Origin: Pseudomonadota bacterium
GTDB lineage: Bacteria > Pseudomonadota > Alphaproteobacteria > Geminicoccales > Geminicoccaceae
DNA length: 64,000 nucleotides
Assembly: GCA_030549795.1 (NCBI GenBank)
Contig: JAUQQO010000010.1
Coordinates: 186,001 to 250,000, forward strand
Reading direction: 5' to 3'
The translations under genes and the position numbers were made by a program. Below are positions 61,675-64,000 of the stretch, piece by piece. How positions within the stretch are numbered: the first letter of the stretch is position 1; each line of letters opens with the position of its first letter. The notes beneath the pieces are model-generated. The model did no database searches. It was not told the DNA's origin and worked only from the letters and a program-made list of their open reading frames with translations.

Positions 61675-62895
61675 TCAGCCTTGCCGGCGCCGGCTGCGCG
61701 GCAGGGCCCCTTGCGCTTCGGCGCGCGCTCGCAAGGCGGGATCGATCCGCGCTTCCTCGAGGATCTCTTCGGTGTGTTCGGCAAAACGCGGTGGAACTCG
61801 GCGCAAGGGGGCACGACTGCGCGATGGTTTGATGGGCGTTGCCATCGCCCGATAGCGCCCTTGCTCGACGATCATCTTGCGGTGCGCGGTATGCGGATGT
61901 TCCACTGCCGCCTTGACCCCGAACAGCGGGCCGGCGGGAACACCGGCGTCGATCAACTGCTGCCACAGCTGGGCCCCGTCGTGCCGGGCGAGCGCGCGCT
62001 CGAGTTCGACCTTCAACGCTTCGCGGTTCACCACGCGATCCGCGTTGGTGGCAAAGCGCGGGTCTTGAGCGAGCTCGGGAACGCCTATGATCTCGCACAG
62101 GCGCTTAAACGCCCGCTCGTTGCCGACGGCGAGGAAGAGCGGAACCGTACCGGTGCGAAACGTGTCATAGGGGCTGATGTTGGGATGGGCGCTGCCGGTG
62201 AGCCCGGGTTCCTTGCCGGAGAGGAAGAAATTGGCGGCATGCGGGTGCATCATCGCATGGCCGCAGTCGAACAGCGCGACGTCGAGATGCTGTCCGCGGC
62301 CCGAGCGTTGGCGCTCGATCAAGGCCATGAGGATGGCGATCGCGGCATAAAGACCGGTGCCGATGTCGACCAGGGGAACGCCGATGCGGGTGGGGCCGCA
62401 CTGCGGTGCGCCATTGATCGAGAACATCCCCACAAGCCCCTGCACCACCGCATCATAGCCCGGCCGTCCGCCGAGCGGACCGTCGGGGCCGAAGCCAGTG
62501 ATGCTGCAATGCACCAAACGGGGAAAACGCTCGGCTAAGAAAGCGCGCCCGAGGCCCCAGGCTTCGAGCGTTCCCGGCTTCATATTTTCGACCAGAACAT
62601 CTGCGCCTTCGAGGAGCGCAAGGAGCAGTTCACGGCCCGCGGGCGTGGTAAGATCGATGCCGATCGAGCGCTTGTTGCGGTTGACGCCGATGAAATAGGA
62701 AGCATCTCCGTCGAGAAAGGGCGGCCCCCAATCCCGCACCTCGTCCCCTTGCGGTGGTTCGACTTTGATCACATCCGCGCCGTGATCGGCTAGGATTTGC
62801 GTACAGAATGGCCCTCCGAGCACGCGGGTGAGATCGATCACGCGGATCCCGGCGAGCATCCCTTCGGTGGGCAGCGAGTCTTCCTCGTTCCTCAT
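61675..62895 (-). CDS. CaiB/BaiF family CoA-transferase
   Basis: A 406-residue type III CoA-transferase. The GIRVIDLTRVLGGPFCTQILADHGADVIKVEPPQGDEVR start, the RNKRSIGIDLTTPAGRELL segment and the catalytic-region Asp ~177 in PTRIGVPLVDIGTGLYA are typical. It moves CoA between acids without free CoA. Substrates unknown. The stop is 2 nt from the convergent livF stop. Confidence 0.9.
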   Translation of the reverse strand: MRNEEDSLPTEGMLAGIRVIDLTRVLGGPFCTQILADHGADVIKVEPPQGDEVRDWGPPFLDGDASYFIGVNRNKRSIGIDLTTPAGRELLLALLEGADVLVENMKPGTLEAWGLGRAFLAERFPRLVHCSITGFGPDGPLGGRPGYDAVVQGLVGMFSINGAPQCGPTRIGVPLVDIGTGLYAAIAILMALIERQRSGRGQHLDVALFDCGHAMMHPHAANFFLSGKEPGLTGSAHPNISPYDTFRTGTVPLFLAVGNERAFKRLCEIIGVPELAQDPRFATNADRVVNREALKVELERALARHDGAQLWQQLIDAGVPAGPLFGVKAAVEHPHTAHRKMIVEQGRYRAMATPIKPSRSRAPLRRVPPRFAEHTEEILEEARIDPALRARAEAQGALPRSRRRQG

Positions 62896-63031
62896 GCGGT
62901 TTTCCGTTTGCTTGCGCGCCTCGGTGGCGATCCTAAGCCCCTTGTGCGCGCGGATCCATCTCGGGACTGGAGATGCGCGCTCCGCTCTGGCAAGGTCGGG
63001 CCGTAGCGTTGCCGATGGGGGGATGAGGGGT

Positions 63032-64000
63032 ATGCGGTCTGCGCTCGCGCTCGTTGCAGGAACCGCGCTCTTCCTGGGAGCGGCCCAGGCTCAAGAGCTG
63101 CGCGTGGGATTTATGGCGACCTTTACCGGGCCCGGCGCGAATTTGGGCCAGCATCTGCGCGACGGTTTCCTGCTCGGCGTCGACCATCTCGGCGGCCGTC
63201 TCGGGGGGCTCGAGACCAAACTCTTCATCGTCGACGATCAACTCAAGCCCGACGTCGCTCGGCAAGAAGTCGACAAACTCCTCGAGAAAGAGAAAGTTCA
63301 CTTCGTCGTGGGCGTCGTCTTTTCCAACATTCTCCTTGCAATCTACAAGCCGGTGATCGAGTCGGGTGCGTTCTTGATCTCCGCGAACGCCGGGCCTTCG
63401 CAGATCGCAGGCGCCCAGTGCTCGGAACGTTTCTTCTCCACCTCCTGGCAGAACGACCAGACCCACAGCGCGCTCGGAAAATACGCGCAAGACAAGGGCT
63501 TCAAACGCGTCTTTCTCCTCGCCCCCAACTATCAAGCGGGAAGAGACGGGCTCACTGGTTTTAAGCGTTACTTTAAAGGTACGGTTGTCGATGAAGTCTA
63601 CACCCAGCTCGGGGCGGTCGACTTCTCTGCCGAGATCGCGAAGATCCAAGCCGCCAAACCCGATGCCGTCTACGCCTTCATGCCCGGTGGTCCGGGTATC
63701 GCGCTTGTAAAACAATATGCGCAAGCCGGGCTCACCCGGCAGATCCCGCTCCTTTCCGCCTTCACCGTCGATGACACCTCGCTTCCCGCCCTCGGAGCCG
63801 CTGCCGAGGGCTTGATCTCGGCCTCGCAGTGGGCGGCCGATTTCGACAATCCCGCGAACCAGCGCTTCGTTGCCGATTTCCGCAAGAAATACGGCTATGT
63901 CCCCTCTTACTTCGCCGCCCAGGCCTATGATGCAGCCCAGTTCATCGATGCCGGCGTCAAGGGCGTGAACGGCAAGCTCGACGACAAGGCCGCCCTTCGC
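63032..64000 (+). CDS. ABC transporter substrate-binding protein, LivK/branched-chain amino acid type (3' end outside window)
   Basis: The first 323 codons of a periplasmic binding protein of the Leu/Ile/Val receptor family. A signal peptide (RSALALVAGTALFLGAAQAQ) leads to LRVGFMATFTGPGANLGQHLRDG, then HFVVGVVFSNILLAIYKPVIESGAFLISANAGPSQIAG, GRDGLTGFKRYFKGTVV and YVPSYFAAQAYDA. The gene runs past 64000 in frame. ATG 63032 has GAGGGG upstream; ATG 63023 is in frame too. Together with livF it indicates an ABC importer whose permeases lie outside the window or elsewhere. Confidence 0.88.
   Translation, partial: MRSALALVAGTALFLGAAQAQELRVGFMATFTGPGANLGQHLRDGFLLGVDHLGGRLGGLETKLFIVDDQLKPDVARQEVDKLLEKEKVHFVVGVVFSNILLAIYKPVIESGAFLISANAGPSQIAGAQCSERFFSTSWQNDQTHSALGKYAQDKGFKRVFLLAPNYQAGRDGLTGFKRYFKGTVVDEVYTQLGAVDFSAEIAKIQAAKPDAVYAFMPGGPGIALVKQYAQAGLTRQIPLLSAFTVDDTSLPALGAAAEGLISASQWAADFDNPANQRFVADFRKKYGYVPSYFAAQAYDAAQFIDAGVKGVNGKLDDKAALR

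Noticed and set aside
1-64000. CRISPR arrays, insertion sequences and rRNA genes
   Set aside because: No regularly spaced repeats, transposase motifs with terminal inverted repeats or rRNA-like stretches were seen.

Overview
The window is GC-rich, densely packed bacterial chromosome, most likely from an alphaproteobacterium, tentatively Rhodospirillales-like. The evidence is the DUF1192 and YdcH/DUF465 small proteins, the alaC-hom-glpX-recJ gene order, the flgB-flgC-fliE-fliQ-fliR-flhB order, an alphaproteobacterial S24-type regulator and a DUF3445 heme-dependent N-demethylase. Genes are so tightly packed that many convergent pairs overlap (4 to 225 nt) and many same-strand pairs overlap by 1 to 4 nt.

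Layout. 1-4.4 kb: end of a GspF-type secretion gene, a P-type cation ATPase with a frameshift near its 3' end, and a Tat-exported flavocytochrome c sulfide dehydrogenase-like flavoprotein. 4.7-9.6 kb: an SsuABC-type sulfonate/nitrate/taurine uptake operon, an OsmC protein, a TPR lipoprotein and a DUF192 protein. 9.6-19.6 kb: an MBL hydrolase, tRNA-Glu, recJ, glpX, homoserine dehydrogenase, an AlaC/DapL-type aminotransferase, a GDP-mannose synthesis enzyme and the first of two acyl-CoA synthetase paralogs. 19.6-24.4 kb: an FAA-family hydrolase, 6-phosphofructokinase flanked by two DUF465 peptides, and a csrA-purE-purK unit. 24.5-27.9 kb: flagellar rod and export genes. 27.9-30.8 kb: a surface polysaccharide block with an Alg13/Alg14-like glycosyltransferase pair, a membrane-anchored nucleotidyltransferase and an O-antigen ligase/polymerase. 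30.9-32.5 kb: the second acyl-CoA synthetase.

32.5-35.4 kb holds the most unusual single gene. Its 952-residue product combines a pesticin/T4-type muramidase domain, a papain-like cysteine peptidase domain and a GxSxG serine hydrolase domain, each with recognisable catalytic residues. Then follow a BI-1 family membrane protein, a phytase-esterase-like lipoprotein preceded by an in-frame terminator hairpin, rpmB, and a fused cytidine deaminase-purine nucleoside phosphorylase.

39.3-52.5 kb is a compact T7-like (podovirus-type) virion cassette. The minus strand carries portal, Bbp19-like, scaffold, capsid, decoration, tail tubular A and B, internal virion and terminase genes. The plus strand carries a pectate-lyase-fold tailspike with small partners. 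An S24-fold repressor lacking the catalytic Ser/Lys sits between the two arms, over a palindrome whose arms form back-to-back -35 boxes. No integrase, replication, RNA polymerase or lysis gene and no obvious att repeat is visible. The cassette is either a remnant prophage or a domesticated particle module (possibly GTA-like).

52.5-64 kb: metY, an alpha/beta hydrolase, an SDR, a GST, an L,D-transpeptidase, a xanthine phosphoribosyltransferase-type enzyme, DUF1192, Nudix and GNAT proteins, the DUF3445 protein, tRNA-Pro directly followed by livF, a CaiB/BaiF CoA-transferase, and the start of a Leu/Ile/Val-type substrate-binding protein that runs off the window.

All family assignments are by eye from motifs. 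No database search, alignment or structure prediction was run.
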